A stretch of 64,000 nt of DNA from Diorhabda sublineata (Eukaryota > Arthropoda > Insecta > Coleoptera > Chrysomelidae), in assembly GCF_026230105.1 (NCBI RefSeq), contig NC_079477.1, positions 11,103,001 to 11,167,000 on the forward strand. Reading direction: 5' to 3'. Both the position numbers and the translations under genes were made by a program. Shown here one piece after another: positions 25,140-37,399 of the stretch. How positions within the stretch are numbered: position 1 is the first letter of the stretch; the number at the start of each line of letters is the position of its first letter. The notes under the pieces were generated by a model. It was not told the DNA's origin and did not search any database. It saw only the letters and a list, made by a program, of their open reading frames with translations.

Positions 25140-26180
25140 ACTGTGTATTAAATGTGAGAGCGTTAATCTCATTGAATTTTTCCTTCAAAATACTGTCCGA
25201 TTGAAGATCTATCAGCTCCAATTGCAAATGAGGTGGTGCCTATGAACCTACAAATTGGATGGATTGCTGAAAATTAGGAATTCCATTTTATTCATTTAGT
25301 GAAAATATTCAAAACAATTGCTGATTTTCTACTCAAATTTTGCAAAAGATGAGTATATTTATCAAATTTCACTGTGCCAAATGATTTTACATGAGGTAAA
25401 AAGTCCAAAGTTTGATTTCTTACCTGATTTCCCACAGCCTGAACTTAGGCCTAAGGGCTTGAATATATGAGTAAATTTGAGTGACAATCAGATTTTCACC
25501 CTGTAACTTTATATTCAGATCAGTAAAGTGTTTATTAATATCCACCAAAAAGGACGATCAATTCACCAGTCATTGTCATAATCAATTGGTTTGCCTTTTC
25601 CTAACATGAAAGCTACTTGATTAGGATCAATTAATGCAAAAAATCTTTCCAAAACTACTCCTTGACTGAGCCAACGAACTTGAAATAGGGGCCATCAGAA
25701 AACTTTTCGTCCAAATCTTGTAAAAATTGACTGAGCTGTCGGTAATTTAGTCCACTGCTCCTCATAAAATTTACAATTTTAATTATACAATTATAGGTTG
25801 CATGATGTAGTCCATTTTTAAATGTTTGGTTGCTAATAATTCCTAATGAATTATATATAATTATAGTGAAATCCCACAAAATTCCCTGTTTTCTGTTTTA
25901 ATTTAGTCAGAACGACCGAATGTGTGCCAGCCATGCAGGAGCGCAATCCGTAGTTGTGCTGCTAAGTATTTACCAGTCGAGTTCATATTCTGCTATCAAA
26001 TGCTCAATAAATATCATTTGCTGTTGTAGTACCTGTCAATGGAACGCACTTTAATAGCTCTTCAGTTATTTCAAAGTTACTGTTAATGGCTCATATAAAA
26101 ACAGCAAGTTGAGCTGTATCAACAGTATCACTGCTCTCGTCCTCAGCCAGTAAAAACTATTTTTTCTCCAATCAAAACCG
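25140..26180 (-). mobile_element. hAT transposase remnant (GTF2IRD2-like)
   Basis: Read on the minus strand from 26,175 downward: LLAEDESSDTVDTAQLAVF, then NSNFEITEELLKCVPLTGTT and ANDIY (26,040), then IKIVNFMRSSGLNYRQLSQF and LQDLDEKF (25,770-25,690). WLSQGVVLERFFAL follows at about 25,660-25,620, then PFWWILINTLL and FLPHVKSFGT, and QLELIDLQSDSILKEKFNE at 25,225-25,165. This order is that of hAT transposases related to GTF2IRD2. Frame changes and stops throughout; inactive. The BED finger and the C-terminal dimerisation end are not seen here. Confidence 0.8.
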
Positions 26181-27735
26181 AATAAACAGTCTACTTGTTT
26201 ATCTAGAGCATAGGGAATTTCAAGAAATCACTCACCTCATCGTATGTCCATACTCTTCAATATTCACACTTATTGTATTGTGAGTGCTTCAGAAAAAAGT
26301 TCACAATTTATGGAAATTGATGTTATAACTCATATAATTTTGGATCACCTTCACTAGAAATTTTCTTTGATATTTACAATATTTGCATCCCATCTCTAAA
26401 ATCATCAGCACGAAGTAAACCGTTATAGATTTCTACATCTAGATATTATTCAATCGTCTACGTCGTCATATTATTAAACACAATATTCCATTCAGTTGAC
26501 TCTTTTCTCCGAAGTTTAGCGTTTCAAAATATCGAATATTCATATTCAGTATTGGAAATATTCAATTTTAAGCCGCAAAAATGACTGAATATAAGTTTTA
26601 CGATGTCATTATGTCAAATGGTAGCTAGTAGGAGATATATAAATATAAACATTAAATGTTGAAAATTAATATCAGACCTAGTAACCAATAGAAAATAGCA
26701 ATACAAGCTGATTGGAAACACAAATTTTCAATTTTATATAAAAACAAAGTAACATTAAGTATCTACTTGAAATTGTTGAAAATCCCAGTTCAACACGACA
26801 TACTTCATCCTGTAATCTCTTCATTTCCTTCCTGAGAGGCTATTACGAGAACGAAGACACAATTTCCTGCAACACTTCCTGATACACATCTTTCCACATA
26901 TCGTGTGTCGCATAAGAAATGTGCTGGAAATCTATTGAAAACGGCAGATGTATACCAAGAAATCTTGATTTCCAAATAGAACCGCAAGCAGATTGGTTTA
27001 AATAATATAATCTATATATTAAACCCGTATAAAATGTAGAGTTTTCATTGCTATTCCTATATAATTCACTATCCGCAAAACTATTTTAGTAGATGTTTGA
27101 CTCAAAACTAATATGACGTCATAAAATCTTAAATGATTGGGAATGGAAGTAATTCCAGTGAATGCTTAACATTCTGTTGGAATATTTTATTATCGTGTAT
27201 GAAAAGTGAGGAGCAGAAAGAATTTGTAGTGCCATTTAGTATTCTACATCCAATCGTTATAATACGTCCAAAATCCTCTATTTGTACGTGACTTGAAATG
27301 GACGAATTGCCAGTATACTTTGACTTACATGCGTAATATTTTTACACACAATACTTCTAATTCTTTATTACTATTTTTTTTTCAACTTGAATGTGAAATT
27401 TTATTAGAATCGCAACAATATTATATCTCCATTCCAGATAGCAACCAAAGTTTCCAAACAAATAAAAATTTAGGTCCCATTGTCAACACAAAATCTGTTG
27501 TGATACTAAATTCGATTGGAATGAACAAATTGTGAGCTGGATCAGCAATGTTGTAATTAAAATTCATCACATCAGTAGTTTTTCCTGAACGTTAATTGGA
27601 AAATTCTTTTCGAGCACCGAATTTAAAGAGAAACAAAAATAGTTTTTATTATGGGTTATAGTTACAATTATATTTATCGTCATGAAGTTTGGAGCTGAAT
27701 TATTCATAATACTGGCAAATATGACAAAACTCGAA
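26180..27735. other. Unassigned AT-rich DNA
   Basis: No gene recognised. The 5' part may be decayed N-terminal sequence of the adjoining hAT, but no BED-finger motif could be read. Confidence 0.4.
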
Positions 27736-27739
27736 CAAA

Positions 27740-28075
27740 CAATTGATTGAAATAACATTCATTAATATTATTATTGCAGAGGATTCAGCTTTAATAACCA
27801 GAACAAAAAAAGAAATGGAAAGAGTATTCTGTAAACTAGAAGAAGCTACAAAGAATTATAAGATAGAAAAAGTTTTCGAAAGTGAATTCGAATATCTGGA
27901 AGCATCTCTGTCAAGTAAAAATTGAGAGCGAACTGAAATAAATAGCAGTATAGCCGGAAGAAATAAAGCTGTGGGATCATTAAGTAAATTAATAAGATCA
28001 AAGACGTTATCTAGTGTAGCCAACATTTTATTCGTGATATCATACACGAGCATTAACCCGATCTAAGGAAAACCT
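27740..28075 (+). mobile_element. LINE reverse transcriptase fragment
   Basis: The plus strand reads IIIAEDSALITRTKKEMERV (the catalytic YADD motif decayed to AED), KLEEATKNYKIEK, FEYLEASLSSKN and, after a stop, EINSSIAGRNKAVGSLSKLI and RSKTLSS. This is the palm-to-thumb part of a LINE polymerase; the phrase FxYLGxxxxSxN is characteristic. Only about 110 codons survive. It is probably separate from the endonuclease-first element that starts 150 bp downstream. Confidence 0.75.
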
Positions 28076-28221
28076 GACACATCTTCTCTAAATCCACTTA
28101 GGCAATTCTCAGCAAGCGCTTCCACGTCGCGGGGGTTACGGGCGAAGACCATAACGGTTATAAAGGTGTAATGGAGTAGCATTCATAGTTACTAGAAAAA
28201 TTCAACAATATGTTATAAATT

Positions 28222-30410
28222 TTGTACCTTTTTTGGACAGGATGGGCTAGGTCGTTTAATATATGTGTCGTCCAGATATATGCTCCAATATTCGATAGTA
28301 AATATGATGTAATAGAAAACTTCTATAACTACTTAAACCGTCTTCTAAGGAAAATCAAATCGAGCAACATCTCAGTGTTGATGGGTGATATGAACGCTAA
28401 GATAGGGCATGGCAGAGGAAAAACATAGTTGAAGAATGTAGATTGGGAGTCAGGAATGAAAGAGGCGTACGGTTCCTACAGTTCTGCATAGAGAATGAAA
28501 TGTCTTTCTTAAACTCCCCTAAAGACGACTTTACACATGGCGGGTCCTTAAAGATACACAAAAGTTCAGAAACATCATAAAATCTGTGACCGAATACACT
28601 GGCGCAGATGTTTTTACTGATCACAGTCTCTTGATTGTTAGATTACAAGTCCGACTAAAACGAGTTATAATCAAGGAGCATCGCCCGAAATTAGACTAAA
28701 CCAAGATTAAGTATCCAGCTATACAACAAGAAATAATATCTGCACTGGAGAATTAAGCTAAGAAATTGAACACAACCAAGAGAGAGATCAAGAGATAGAA
28801 ATTGACAATACTTTCAAAAGATTTAAAGAAATTTCCAACAATAAACCGAAGAACAAATGTAAGCAGGATGGGCAAGAAAAGAAAAAGGCATGTATGACTG
28901 ACGAGTTTTTAGATCTCATGAATGCACGTCAAAAAAATAAAAATATTAACGAACCCAAATATAAACAACTAAATGCAGAAATAGGACGAAAAATATGACA
29001 AGCTAAATTTGACTGGTTTGATTGTACATAGATTGAATAATTGGATAAAAAGCACGACATAAGTCATAAGAAAATCAAAGAAACTATAGGCTCACGGAAG
29101 TATAGTGGGTATAACAATCTTATAGATAAGAACGGACAAAATCATCTCAGATATAGAGGAAAAGTTAGCTAGGTGGAAAGAATATACAGGATTTATTTGA
29201 TGATTATAGAGAAGAGGTCTACAGGATAAAAGAGCCAATGGTTGGCCCAAATATAACAATAGATGAAGTCAGGAAAGCCATTGCATATGCAAAAAATGGA
29301 AAAGCTCCCGGGCCTCATGGAATTCCTAAAGAATTGCTGAAAACTCTTGAAACCGATTCTCTTAGAATACAAACTAAGCTGTTTAACGTTATCTATCACA
29401 AAGACGTAATTCCAATCAAACGCTAAAGAATGTAAAGATCACTGCACGATAAGTTTGATGAGTCATGTGTTGAAAATATTCCTCCGAATTATACATCAAA
29501 GAATATACCCTAAAATAGAGGAACAGCAGTACTCAGTTTAGCTTTCGAAAAAGACTAGGAAATAGAGAGGGTTTGTTCAGCATTCAGGTCTTTGTTGGTG
29601 TAGAAATGGCAACCGTAACGTATAATTGACACTGACGGAAGTAACTCTTAAAAAGTTCGAAGCTTTTGAAATGTCGACATATAGACGTATGCTTCGGATC
29701 AGCTGGCAGGATAGAGTGCGTAATTACGACGTTATGGTACAAATGAGAAAGAGAGATTGTAAGATCTGTGAAGACCAGAAAATTATTTTACTTCGCACAT
29801 CTAATACGCATCTTATCACCTGGGGAAAAATAGAAAGTAAACGAGTCCTGGAAGAAGAAGAACATCATGGTTGAAAAATTTACGTCAGTGGTTCGTTCAG
29901 GCAACTAGTTCACTCTTCTGAGCCGCAATGAACAAAACTATCATAACCAATACGATCGCCCACGTCCGATAACGGACTCGGCACTATAAGAAGCTAAAAT
30001 TAGAATGTACCGAACAATAATTCGATCAACAGTTACCTTTATACAGAAGTGGAACATGGGTTTAAGCAAATGCTGAAGAAACAAAACTGGTTGTATGCGA
30101 AAAGAAGGTGTTAAGGAAAATGTTTGAGGGCATGAAAACAAATGAAGGACTATAGAGAAGAACTAGATAAGATCTGAAAAATTTTAGAAATACCCATCAA
30201 TAACAAGATTTATAAAAGCTCAAGAGTAAGATGATTGGGGCATACTAAAAGGTGCCAGGAAATAGAATTGCAAAAAGAGTCATTGAAGAGGTAGGCAAAG
30301 GTACAAGTGAAGAGTATATTAGAGAGGTAGAACCGAATTTTAGCGCAAAAATTCGACGTACCGATGAGAAAATAAAAATATATCATGGGACTTAATGGCC
30401 TAAAGTACTG
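28222..30410 (+). mobile_element. RTE-like LINE, broken, with a second LINE tail at its 3' end
   Basis: The order fits an endonuclease-reverse transcriptase LINE. Endonuclease: VVQIYAPIFDSKYDVIENFY and LMGDMNAKIG (28,270-28,410), then ENEMSFLNS and FTHGGS (28,490-28,545), GADVFTDHSLL (28,600). Reverse transcriptase: ITIDEVRKAIAYAKNGKAPG with PHGIPKELL (29,258-29,340), then CTISLMSHVLKIFLRIIHQR (29,442-29,500). The palm region with YADD is deleted. The tail has LKKFEAFEMSTYRRMLRISW and QDRVRNYDV (29,646-29,735), then a degraded KIESKRVLEEEE. After the 3' UTR at about 30,000, a second tail-like block (INNKIYKSS, HTKRCQEIE) runs to 30,400. An active copy would make a roughly 1,000-residue protein. 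Confidence 0.85.

Positions 30411-30413
<3 letters not shown>

Positions 30414-30465
<52 letters not shown>
30414..30465. repeat. (TA)n microsatellite
   Basis: About 26 uninterrupted TA units directly after the LINE tail. Confidence 0.97.
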
Positions 30466-30467
<2 letters not shown>

Positions 30468-30699
30468 TATAATTATGTAATGTGATCAGAGGAAACTCGC
30501 AACATATAATTCAGGAATTGAAGAATCATAATTGTAGCGTGAAAATATAAGAGATCTGCATAATCATAGATAAACCAAAAAAGAGGTCATGAAAATCATC
30601 AAAGTGAATTGATAGCGATGTACGAGGTATATACACAAGAAACATCACATTTGGTTATATGAAAAAAAATATTCATATACTATTTACTACTGTTGAACT

Positions 30700-31200
30700 A
30701 ATTTCCTACATCACTAACCAAAATTTCTACGTAGTTCTTATAGCTTGTCACAAAAAGTTGCCGCCTGTAGTTCAACTATGTGGTAACATGCTCTTCAAGT
30801 TGCTCGTCATTATTGAAGCATTGACCGCCTGGAAAGATTTTACGTGCAAAAGGAGATAAAAGCCGCTAACAGAGGGTTCCAGAAAGTGTAGAAGATTATC
30901 ACGTAGCAGCCATATTCCTGTACAATTTTTTTGTCACATTTGAGGTGCGATTGTGAGGTTGAGCATTATCGTGGAAAAAAAGTAATCTTCAGAGCTTGTT
31001 CTGTATTAGACGAAGCAATTTCTCAATAGTTGTAAAGACATGCATTTATGAACCTGGTGGTTAAATGCCTTTTCTGCCCCAATAACCAGTGTACATGAGT
31101 TTAAGAAGAGTCAACATATTTTTAGGTTCAATTTTCTTGGGGGCGATATATGCGTAAATTCTATTAAACGTTAGGTTTCTGGGGTGTTATAAAATATCCA
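30700..31200 (-). mobile_element. Mariner/Tc1-type transposase remnant
   Basis: On the minus strand near 30,985-30,945 the motif FFFHDNAQPHNRTSNV is readable. HDNAxPH is the second catalytic Asp block of mariner transposases. KKLYRNMAA follows, then a degraded region with QAVNAS and YKNYVEI-like ends towards 30,700. The region above it (31,000-31,200) is consistent with the preceding domain but heavily decayed. Multiple stops; inactive. Confidence 0.55.
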
Positions 31201-32437
31201 AGTCTTCACTGTAGCGTGTTAAAATTGAACTGCACTGCCATTCGTTGTATTTTGTGTTCTATAGTCAGAATTTTGGGTACTCAACAAGAGCAAAGCAAAA
31301 ATTTTATTTAGTTAGTATTACTTTCGTAGATTAGTTATCGTAAGATTGATGGAAATTGAAAATGGCATACTATTCTTCTGCTGAAGTCAAAATAACTAAC
31401 GCGCATGATCGGAAATGTCTCCGTAGCTCGACCGCTTAATTTACTGCGTATAATCATTATAAATGAATTATATGCATCAACCATCGAAAATATATGAAAC
31501 TATGTATCATTGTGGAGACAAACAGAAGAATATGAGAAAAAAATTAATAATGGACACCTAAAATTTATAATAAGAGAACAAATGTGGGTGACCGAAGAAA
31601 TGGAAAGTCATTATAAAACGAATATGAGAAGAAATGATTTCGAGGCAGTGTAAATGCTTGGAAAAAATCAAATAGGGAATAAAAAGATCATTTGACAATA
31701 TAACAAAAGTTATGAACATTGAAGTTAATATAAAGTGAAAAATATATGTGTAATGTAATGAACAAAAAAATGTCAGAAACAATCAGCAAAAACAAGGACT
31801 GAAATATATTTTAGAAAATGGACAAAATAGAAATTCAAAGACAACTTTCCAGGATGTGATCAAAGAGGAAAAGGAAAAATGATCCATAATAGATTTGTTA
31901 TAACCAAAACTGTAACATTTCGGTCTTGAGACAATTTTATATCTATTTGTGAGAGAATACTACTTTAGTTTCACACGAAACGTTAAAATGTTGATCGAGT
32001 AAAGTAACTGTAACCTCAACAATATCTTACTTATGCTCCAACATAAAGTTTGTATTAATATTTCATGATTGCCTTCAACCTCTTATTGGTAAAGGCTTAA
32101 AAGCAAGAAAGTAAATGTCCCACAGTGCTCATAAAATGGATTTTATTACCGGAATATACCTAAAAGGATTTTAAGAGAATGGGTAAATAAAAAGAATGTT
32201 TACAATGCATCTTTTATTTAGACTGCGGAGGGACATGTTTATTTATTTTGTGATTATATTTCCATAGAATTGCAGTAAAACGAAAATTTCCCAGCTTAAA
32301 CTGAATAAGTGTATTGAAAGAAATAGTTTAAGATATTTGGAAAAATCTTGAAAAATATAATTATATGTTTGTTTCTGTCGACTTGTTCTTATATTATTCT
32401 GCATTCACAACCAAACAAATATTATTGACTGTTATAA

Positions 32438-32519
<82 letters not shown>

Positions 32520-32690
32520 ACATTAATAATAAGAACAGGAACTTTTCAAAGGAAATATAGAAAAAAATGATAATGGTACGTGATTAAGGATCAATATTTA
32601 CTCATTTCTTTCAACATTAAATTGAGGATATTAATTGATTCTTATATCTAGGAATTCATTTATTGCCGTTTACAAACATTATCCATCATT
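31200..32690. other. Unassigned DNA with a TA microsatellite
   Basis: No gene recognised. Purine-rich plus strand around 31,500-31,900 may be decayed LINE sequence, but no motif is firm. It includes a (TA)n run at 32,440-32,517. Confidence 0.4.
32440..32517. repeat. (TA)n microsatellite
   Basis: About 39 uninterrupted TA units. Confidence 0.97.
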
Positions 32691-33000
32691 AAGCTAAAAC
32701 AAATAAGACAAATGAAAAAAGAAAAGCCATTGAACATCATAGATGAAAATGGAAACCTAATAAATAACGTGTATAGAATAATTGAGGAAGTACTTTGAAG
32801 AAATTTACGGAATTATAGACGAAGGTTAACATATAAAACCAGAGAAGGAACTGGATTAGATCCCCATGAAAAAATATGAAAGTAGAGGGTGAAAACACAT
32901 ATAAAAAAACATTTGAATACAAAGACATTGCGAAATAACATGAGATATTGAAATGGAACCCTGAGAAGTAACGGGGGTAAAATCATAGACAGATACTACA
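32690..33000 (+). mobile_element. Probable LINE fragment, inter-domain linker
   Basis: The plus strand reads KPLNIIDENGNLINNVYRII followed by EEV (about 32,725-32,795), resembling the linker between endonuclease and reverse transcriptase of LINEs (IxDENGxxxxxxxxIxxxxxxFY). The rest is too decayed to read, so this is a weak call. Confidence 0.4.
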
Positions 33001-34880
33001 GACACCGCTGCTTTGTGGACCCGATAAAAGTCTTTAATTGGAAGAAAATGTCACTTAGAGACATATTTGGTCTCTTTACTCACTATTGGTTGTCTGTGTA
33101 TATGAGTAAAATGTTTATTAGTGTGACGTAGAGACAATAGTCTGTTGTGCAGTCATACAAAGAAGGGAACAGATTAGCACAAATACTGATTAATTTTTTG
33201 GATTGTGCGCATTCTCGTTATCAAAAAATTTCTGTTCTTCTTGCTAACAGAAACACATATGGAGTAATTGAAGAAGAATGGGAAATATAGAATAAAGTAA
33301 AAATAACAGAATTTTGCTATATGTATGACACGTTAATTATCGGAAAAAATAACAGAATATTGGGTTAAAATCTGAAGATAAACAAGAAGGTGCTATAAAA
33401 GATTAATATGAAGATAAACAAATAAAATCCTGACACAGAGAAAGAAAACAGCAGCAGACTATAAATATAGGATTCTCTTGTATTAGAAGATAGTGAATCA
33501 AAGAACAGTAGCAAAGTATAAAAAATATTACTCAGGAAATTGAGAATATATAGAATGTAGTGAAACATATATATGGACGATAATATATAACTAAAATGAG
33601 GATCATATCTGTAAGTAGAAAATGTGTGAAGCAAGAGATCGGAAAAAATGTATGATGAATTGAAAGATGAAGGCAAATGAAACTCTAACACCGCTTAGGG
33701 TACAGAATATGAGAATTGAGTGAGTATGAGATCATGTTCAATCAGATTTGATCGAGGATGAAATTAGTTGATTCACTTTGGATTATTACATTCACTCATA
33801 TTCGTTGAGTTTTCAGTTCCAAAAGTCCGTAGGAGGAGTTTTATATTTTGCTCAACAACACAATACTGATGTTACAAAAAATTACATGCCCATCAAATGA
33901 AAAATTCAGTAATTGCTTCCTCATTACACCGTATTTACAGCTCCAAATTGAGAAACAAAATAATGAGGCGTCTCTTTTTGACTACAGCAGCCAGAAATGT
34001 AAAAAAGGTCTTTATTATTATGCGACTTCATTAACATAGCTTTGTGCTTTTTCAATTGTTATTCTTTTTGTCTGGAATAATTACAGGACAGGATCTCGAG
34101 ATATGTCTATAATTCAACAATTCTTCACATGCCTCTTAATTCTACACTGTTTTTGACATATATATTCTCAATGAATATGCCTGATGATCAAGATATCGCG
34201 AAAACAAAAGCTACGTTTTGAATTTTTGATGAGATATTTTGGTTTGACTTGAAATGAAGAAAAGTTCGTTCACTTATGAAACTACTTTGAATTTGGGGAA
34301 GACACTTCATGATCAAAAGAACGAACTTGGTTATTATTTGATACAATTTTATCATATGAACCTGTTCAGATGATCACGGAACAATATCATCATAACATGA
34401 AATTTTGACATTATTGATATTTTTGAGCTGAAATATCCCAATAAATTTGAAAATACCACATTAAGAAAAAACTTATTCTTGACTCCATTTCCAATGAATT
34501 TGTGAGTTTTTTCCTCAACATATGAAATTGAGTTGGTTCTCTAAAAATATGAATTTTTCAATATGCCATCCATAATAATTCCTTTTCTGACTCAACTATT
34601 TTGGGGCCTAAACCATCATCGTCTAGTATTTACGAACTTAGTATTAATGTGGAATGTTCAGTTTTCTCATTGAGTAACCTTTTGAGAGAATATTTTTGTT
34701 TACATTGTTTGATTCCAAAAAGGTAAATTGTCGGAAATGTGGTAGCTATGTAATTTGAATGCCTCCAATATTCTATCCACTAATTCTCAATTCAAGAATT
34801 TCAAAACTTTTTCAGTTTCTACTTAGAAGTTAAAATAAATTCACTGACCAAAAAAAATGGTATTGATTCTTTATTTTGAT
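33000..34880. other. Unassigned AT-rich DNA
   Basis: No gene recognised. A 108-residue minus-strand frame (33,691-33,365) is almost all Phe, Tyr, Leu, Ser and Ile, from a purine-rich plus strand. I regard it as chance, perhaps antisense to decayed LINE sequence. Confidence 0.4.
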
Positions 34881-35280
34881 TACTATTGATTATAGGTGTT
34901 TCACACAGGCCTTTTAAGCCCATAGCATGGAAGTGATTTCCTTTCCACTCTTTCCTGTTTTTTACTTTCGTTTTCAAGTCCTAAATTCCTCTCTCTCACT
35001 CTCTCTCTCTCTCTCAGGTCTTCCATTATCTCTACTTACTATCTTTTCCTTGGTATTTCTTTATTTCTTGTTCCTCCTTGTTCCAGTCCAGTTTAACATT
35101 TTTTTGTCGCTCTAAATCTGGCATTCTCCTTATGTGACCCAGCCACTATATTCTTTTGGATCTTATTATTTTGCTTAGTTTTGATTTTTCGAATAGATTC
35201 CTTCTTACATTATTTGTTCTCCTCAGTCATAGATCTCCCCTCTATTTTCGGTCTAGTATACTTTTAAGTAAAAAAGGAAA
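34880..35280 (-). mobile_element. LINE 3' tail fragment with internal CT run
   Basis: Read on the minus strand from 35,275: ESIRKIKTK, then a decayed WLGHIRRMPD-like block near 35,150, a Gly/Arg-rich zone corrupted by a (CT)n run (34,991-35,017), KKQERVERKSLPCYGLKGL (34,965-34,905) and a stop. The WLGHxxRMP ... W ... HGLKGL layout is the usual C-terminus of RTE/R1-type LINE proteins. Only the last 120 codons or so remain. Confidence 0.6.
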
Positions 35281-35409
35281 CTCTTCCAAAAAAGTGTCGC
35301 ATTACTATGCTATCATTGCAATAAAACAGAATAGCTATTATTATTCATATGAATGATTTCGTATAATCTTAATTGTTTTCATTATTTACATTAATAAGAG
35401 ACTGAAAGT

Positions 35410-36660
35410 GATATAATAGTTATTTATGCAACAAGTCATACTTTTTTTCGCGAGAACGATGGTGAAACAAAAGGTACTTTACCAACAAGTTTCATTCAAA
35501 AATATTTCTACGTCCGTAGACATTTATCAATTTTTATATTATAATAGTGATATTAGAAGTACAAGTGTGAGAATTATTAATTTGAAGTGAAGAAGAAGTT
35601 ACATTACTATTGGTACTTAAATTGGAAACATTTAACAACAAGAACCTCGTCTATAGTTGTATTAGTACTTTTTGGATTGTTGGTAGGATCGTGAACTATA
35701 ACAATGCTGCTGAAGTGGAACTAGTTGTTCCCGTTAGTATTTTCACTGCAGAATCCATTTTGTTTTTTATTGAGTCGTCTATGTTAATTCAAATAAGTTG
35801 CGATAAGCAAGGGAATTTTTGAGAAGATATTGATACCCATAACTTGGGTTTTGCGTTTTCCATTTCTATACTGCAAAAAGAAATGATCTGTTTTGACATT
35901 TGTGGGTCGTTGGGTTTTATATTTTTTATAAATGTTTACCAAGTTTAATCTATTGTCAGATATTTTACAAATAGTAAATCTCTTGTAAGAGTAAATGTAT
36001 GAGTAATAGTAAATTTCTTGTATTATTAATATCGTTCCACCTTATTTTATATAATTTCTCCCTTCGTAGAGCTCCTGCTATTCCTAATATTAAACCATCC
36101 TGGAAGATGTTACAATTAATATATAAGCAAGTTTTTGCTGTCATACCTTATGCATGAGATAATGATCGTCTGGAGCTTGCAATAGAAACTTATTAATTTC
36201 TTCACGGGAAAATGTTTTAGATTTTTGTGCCTATAGCCAACTTATTTATTTTTCAAATATGCAATGATCTTCGAGTATTTACTGATGTCTACGTCCTTAT
36301 TTACCATTATGGTGCCTTTTGACTGAACTGTTGAAGACCACATTTTGTATTTAGTTTCAAAGTAATCTAGTAATACTCTTGCTGTGAAGCTGATTATGCC
36401 TTTTTTTGTGCGCCACTTCATAGAAGAATTATATTCCTTTAAATACTGTTCCCTGAATTTCTCAGGGGAAGATTCATAGTCGCTGCAGTTGTTGAACTTT
36501 CTTCACTCTCCATCACTAATGATAATACTACACCCTTTCAATTAGACACAGAACAAATTTTCTTGAACGAATATCAAGAAATAAAAGTGTTACAGTTTAT
36601 CGGAGAAACGATTTGGCATGAGAAAGAAAGCATTCAAATCCCACTATTTTGATAAAAAAA
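35410..36660 (-). mobile_element. Crypton-like tyrosine recombinase element, copy 2, broken
   Basis: This is the reverse-oriented relative of the element at 8.9-10.35 kb. Matching landmarks run from TTATCAAAATAGTGGG (about 36,650) through the N-terminal region (CDYESSPEKFREQYLKEYNS at about 36,480-36,425) and the core GIAGALRREKLYKIRWNDI (about 36,090-36,035). It then keeps a middle block that copy 1 has lost to frameshifts: CSIEMENAKPKLWV and FSKIPLLIATYLN (about 35,890-35,800). The Ser/Thr-rich tail follows to 35,610, then the shared TCTACGTCCGTAGA palindrome and TTGTTGCATAAATAACTAT near 35,420. Stops and small deletions make it inactive, and the HGGW/GY block is missing. Divergence from copy 1 suggests old, independent insertions. 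Confidence 0.8.
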
Positions 36661-36668
36661 TTTTATAA

Positions 36669-36710
36669 TTGCGTTAAAAAATGACACGTTACAGCACTTT
36701 TTTAACGCAA
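36669..36710. repeat. Perfect 13-bp-arm hairpin
   Basis: TTGCGTTAAAAAA and TTTTTTAACGCAA are exact reverse complements around a 16-base spacer, next to the 5' side of Crypton copy 2. They might mark an element boundary. Confidence 0.85.
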
Positions 36711-36757
36711 AAGCCTGAAAAAACTAACCGTTACGGTACCGTTTTTCACGCTATTTG

Positions 36758-36970
36758 TCAATAAGGCCTTTTGTATCGTGCGCAAAAACAGGGAATCAAC
36801 CAATAGGTGGTAAGTCGAGGGGCGAGAGAGGAAACCAAGGCGAGCGAATCATCTATAATCTGTAGCCGTTCTTGTTCAATGCCCGTTGGTACGGTCGTTG
36901 AAAAATCGTGGGTAAATAAATTATATAGGATGGATCCATAAGGTGGTGCCAAAAGCTCCATAATTTCCAT
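36758..36970 (-). mobile_element. LINE reverse transcriptase scrap
   Basis: This 70-residue frame reads PPYGSILYNLFTHDF, TVPTGIEQERLQIIDDSLAL and VSSLAPRLT. It resembles the polymerase segment PQGSILSPLLYNxFTxDxP followed by LQFADDxAL, with the catalytic FADD decayed to IDD and a few residues lost after GSIL. It is an isolated fragment with no other LINE parts next to it. Confidence 0.55.
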
Positions 36971-37151
36971 CGATAATGCTTTCTGCGGTAATTTTATTAG
37001 GCTAGTAATAACTGGAGACTGGACTATAAGACTGAAAAGATCTGCAGTAGTGAATTACCTTGACTATTTCCTTCGAAAAATTTAAGCCAACCAAAAAGCT
37101 GTAATATTTTTTGTTAACCTAGCAACGATCAAATTTCAGCGATAATACTGC

Positions 37152-37183
37152 ACTAGTGCAAATTATCGATAATTTGCACTAGT
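37152..37183. repeat. Perfect 32-bp palindrome
   Basis: The 16-base half ACTAGTGCAAATTATC is followed immediately by its exact reverse complement, with no loop. No element is assigned. Confidence 0.95.
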
Positions 37184-37300
37184 ACCAAATTTTCGTCTAG
37201 GATTAATAAACATCATTTGGTTTTAATTTTATGTTTCAAGAAAAGGAACAATTATTGTTTATTTTAAATTAAATTTTTCTCAGGAAATAGTCTGCCAAAA

Positions 37301-37397
37301 TGCCCTCTCGTGCATGTCAAATTGTCTCATAATTTCCTCTCGTGCGTATTCGCGCACTCGAGAAAATTAAATTATCGACAATTTGACATGCACTCGG
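37301..37397. repeat. Nested hairpin, about 85-97 bp
   Basis: GTGCATGTCAAATTGTC (37,310-37,326) pairs exactly with GACAATTTGACATGCAC (37,377-37,393). An inner, imperfect stem is built on CTCTCGTGCG and CGCACTCGAG. It resembles a MITE or foldback end. Confidence 0.85.
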
Positions 37398-37399
37398 GA

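Noticed and set aside
33365..33691. 108-residue minus-strand frame
   Set aside because: Composition is almost only Phe, Tyr, Ser, Leu and Ile, as expected from purine-rich DNA on the other strand; no motif.
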